NCBI RefSeq assembly: GCF_023073915.1
Contig: NZ_JADPKK010000002.1
Span: 1-64,000 of the forward strand
DNA from: Bradyrhizobium sp. 149
GTDB taxonomy: Bacteria > Pseudomonadota > Alphaproteobacteria > Rhizobiales > Xanthobacteraceae
DNA: 64,000 nucleotides
Direction: 5' to 3'
Both the position numbers and the translations under genes were made by a program. This document shows, piece by piece, positions 62,824 to 64,000 of the stretch (position 1 is its first letter; every line of letters begins with the position of its first letter). The notes below the pieces were generated by a model, which searched no databases, was not told the origin of the DNA, and was given only the letters and a program-made list of their open reading frames with translations.

Positions 62824-63893
62824 AGCGGATGCGGCGGGAAGCTGAGTTGGACCATCAGGCCCGGCGCATTGTCGTGCAGGGCAATCTCGGCGCCATGGAG
62901 GCGGGCGACCGCGGCGACCAGGCTTAAACCAAGTCCGTTGCCCGGCGTGTAGCGGCTCTGCTCGAGCCTGTAGAAGCGCTTGAACACATGATCGCGCTGC
63001 TCGGCCGGAATGCCCGGGCCGTCGTCGGCGATCGCGATCGTCGCCCCGCCGCCGACGCTTCCGCAGGTGACGGTCACCTGGCCGCCTTTGCAGCCGTGCT
63101 TGATCGCGTTGTCGACGAGATTGGCAATGGCGTCGAACAGGAGGTCGCGGTCGCCCGTGATCGCCACCTCGCGCTCGCCGCCCAGGCTCAGCCGCGTCGC
63201 GACCTGTTCGGCGGCGGCATCGTAGAGCTCGACGACCTCGCCGGCGATTTCGGCGAGATTGAGCGTGCGAAACGCGCTGCGGCGGGCGCGGGTCTCGATT
63301 TCCGAGATGCGGGTGATGGAGGCGAACATGCCGAGCACGGCGTCGAGATCGGCGATGGTGTCGCCGATCAGCGCCGCGTCGGCCTCACCGTTGCGAAGGA
63401 CGTGATAGGCCTTTTCCAGCCGGCCCCGCATCCGCGTCAGCGGCGTGCGCAAATCATGGGCGACGTTGTCGCTGACCTGCTTGACCTCGCCCATCAAGGT
63501 CTCGATGCGGTCGAGCATCTGGTTGAGGTTTTCGGCGACGCGGTCCCACTCGTCGTGACTGCCGCGCAAGGGAATGCGCTGATCGAGGCCGGACATCATG
63601 ATGGCGCGGCTGGTGGCGTTGATCTCCTCGATTCGCCCGACCGTGCGGCGCGTCACCAGCACTGCGGCGAGCCCCGCGAGCACCAGCATCAGCACGGCGA
63701 CAGCGGCCATTGCGAGCTCGATCATCGCGGTGAAACCGCGGTGATCGCCGGCATCGCCCACCCGGCTCTGCACATAGGCGATCGTGCCGAAATAGACATA
63801 GGCCATGATCGCCGCGACGATCAGCCCGAACGCCGCGATCGCGATCAGCGCCAGGCGGAAGGTCGAGGAGCGGAGTGTTTTAGCCAGGAGCAC
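62820..63893 (-). CDS. Two-component sensor histidine kinase (HAMP)
   Basis: A 357-residue inner-membrane kinase. Two membrane helices (about 12-36 and 58-82) flank a very short periplasmic loop (about 20 residues), so sensing may be within the membrane. A HAMP domain follows (about 82-135), then the H-box VAHDLRTPLTR with His146, the N-box LVDNAIKHG, G1 DDGPGIP and G2 GNGLGLSLV. It starts with GTG 63893, overlapping the end of the upstream response-regulator gene by 3 to 14 bases, so they form a cognate pair. Confidence 0.88.
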   Translation of the reverse strand: MLLAKTLRSSTFRLALIAIAAFGLIVAAIMAYVYFGTIAYVQSRVGDAGDHRGFTAMIELAMAAVAVLMLVLAGLAAVLVTRRTVGRIEEINATSRAIMMSGLDQRIPLRGSHDEWDRVAENLNQMLDRIETLMGEVKQVSDNVAHDLRTPLTRMRGRLEKAYHVLRNGEADAALIGDTIADLDAVLGMFASITRISEIETRARRSAFRTLNLAEIAGEVVELYDAAAEQVATRLSLGGEREVAITGDRDLLFDAIANLVDNAIKHGCKGGQVTVTCGSVGGGATIAIADDGPGIPAEQRDHVFKRFYRLEQSRYTPGNGLGLSLVAAVARLHGAEIALHDNAPGLMVQLSFPPHPL

Positions 63894-64000
63894 GGAGACA
63901 ATATCCGATGCCGCGGATGGTGTGGATCAACGGATAGGCCTGGGCGTCGTCCACCTTGCGGCGGACGCGCCCGACATAGACGTCGATGATATTGGTGGAG
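63880..64000 (-). CDS. OmpR family response regulator (C-terminal fragment)
   Basis: The last 39 codons of a response regulator that runs off the right edge. The translation contains TNIIDVYVGRVRRKVDDAQ and ends IHTIRGIGYCLRAPG, the recognition helix and wing of an OmpR/PhoB winged helix. It lies directly upstream of and overlaps the kinase gene, which implies a cognate two-component system. The receiver domain lies outside the window. Confidence 0.88.
   Translation of the reverse strand, partial: STNIIDVYVGRVRRKVDDAQAYPLIHTIRGIGYCLRAPG

Overview
The window is a 64 kb stretch of a high-GC alphaproteobacterial chromosome, most likely a Bradyrhizobium or a close Nitrobacteraceae relative. The evidence is a ChpT phosphotransferase beside cheA, an EipA/DUF1134 protein, a PutA of the ~1000-residue type without a DNA-binding domain paired with an Lrp-type PutR, a SorAB sulfite dehydrogenase, many acyl-CoA catabolic genes, and several families of short palindromic intergenic repeats familiar from Bradyrhizobium. 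It looks like ordinary chromosome: I found no integrase, insertion sequence, phage, plasmid replication gene, CRISPR array, rRNA or symbiosis gene. The only RNA gene is tRNA-Val(CAC). Both ends cut genes: cheA at the left, an OmpR-type response regulator at the right.

Layout. 1-4.7 kb: cheA (partial), chpT, cysQ, a YHS-domain protein, EipA/DUF1134 and a membrane-anchored coiled-coil protein. 4.86 kb: tRNA-Val with its own promoter, followed to about 8 kb by a small accessory-looking block (ArsR-type regulator, two RidA-family genes, a DedA-like membrane protein, a GreA/GreB-type factor). 8.4-16.2 kb: small secreted or hypothetical proteins, a frameshifted DUF3551 gene, a possible PD-(D/E)XK-fold protein, an orphan IlvB-like ThDP enzyme, an L,D-transpeptidase, a DUF2927 protein, a methyltransferase and a threonine-synthase-like PLP enzyme. 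16.5-19.8 kb: a three-gene operon, urc1-urc4-upp, which matches the URC uracil-degradation pathway described in the yeast Lachancea kluyveri. 19.9-25.2 kb: an M48 protease with a YjgN/DUF898 protein, then two closely similar cytochromes P450 in tandem. 25.4-32.2 kb: a LysR regulator divergent from an acyl-CoA dehydrogenase, CaiB CoA-transferase and FAS1-like dehydratase operon, followed by benzoylformate decarboxylase and a convergent SDR. 32.2-37.2 kb: TrhA/hemolysin III, ycjX-ycjF and a family 39 glycosyltransferase.

37.4-41.2 kb: an unusual membrane cytochrome-b-like/2Fe-2S/class III cyclase fusion, sorAB and a cold-shock gene. 41.4-47.1 kb: putR/putA, a second CaiB transferase and a glutathione transferase. 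47.1-52.2 kb: a c-type-heme protein of unknown role, a membrane protein with a strong terminator, and a lemA-ygcG-TPM operon. 52.4-55.6 kb: a crotonase lacking both hydratase glutamates with two acyl-CoA dehydrogenase subunits. 55.7-61.4 kb: an orphan molybdopterin hydroxylase large subunit, an intact HtrA protease, a DapA-family aldolase/lyase and a Tat-exported VOC protein. 61.6-64 kb: a catalytically dead HtrA-like PDZ protein overlapping a receiver-less LuxR regulator, facing an HK/OmpR two-component pair.

The systems most worth follow-up are the URC operon, the redox-cyclase fusion and the pseudo-HtrA/LuxR pair. All functions are read from sequence motifs and gene context; no searches or calculations were run.
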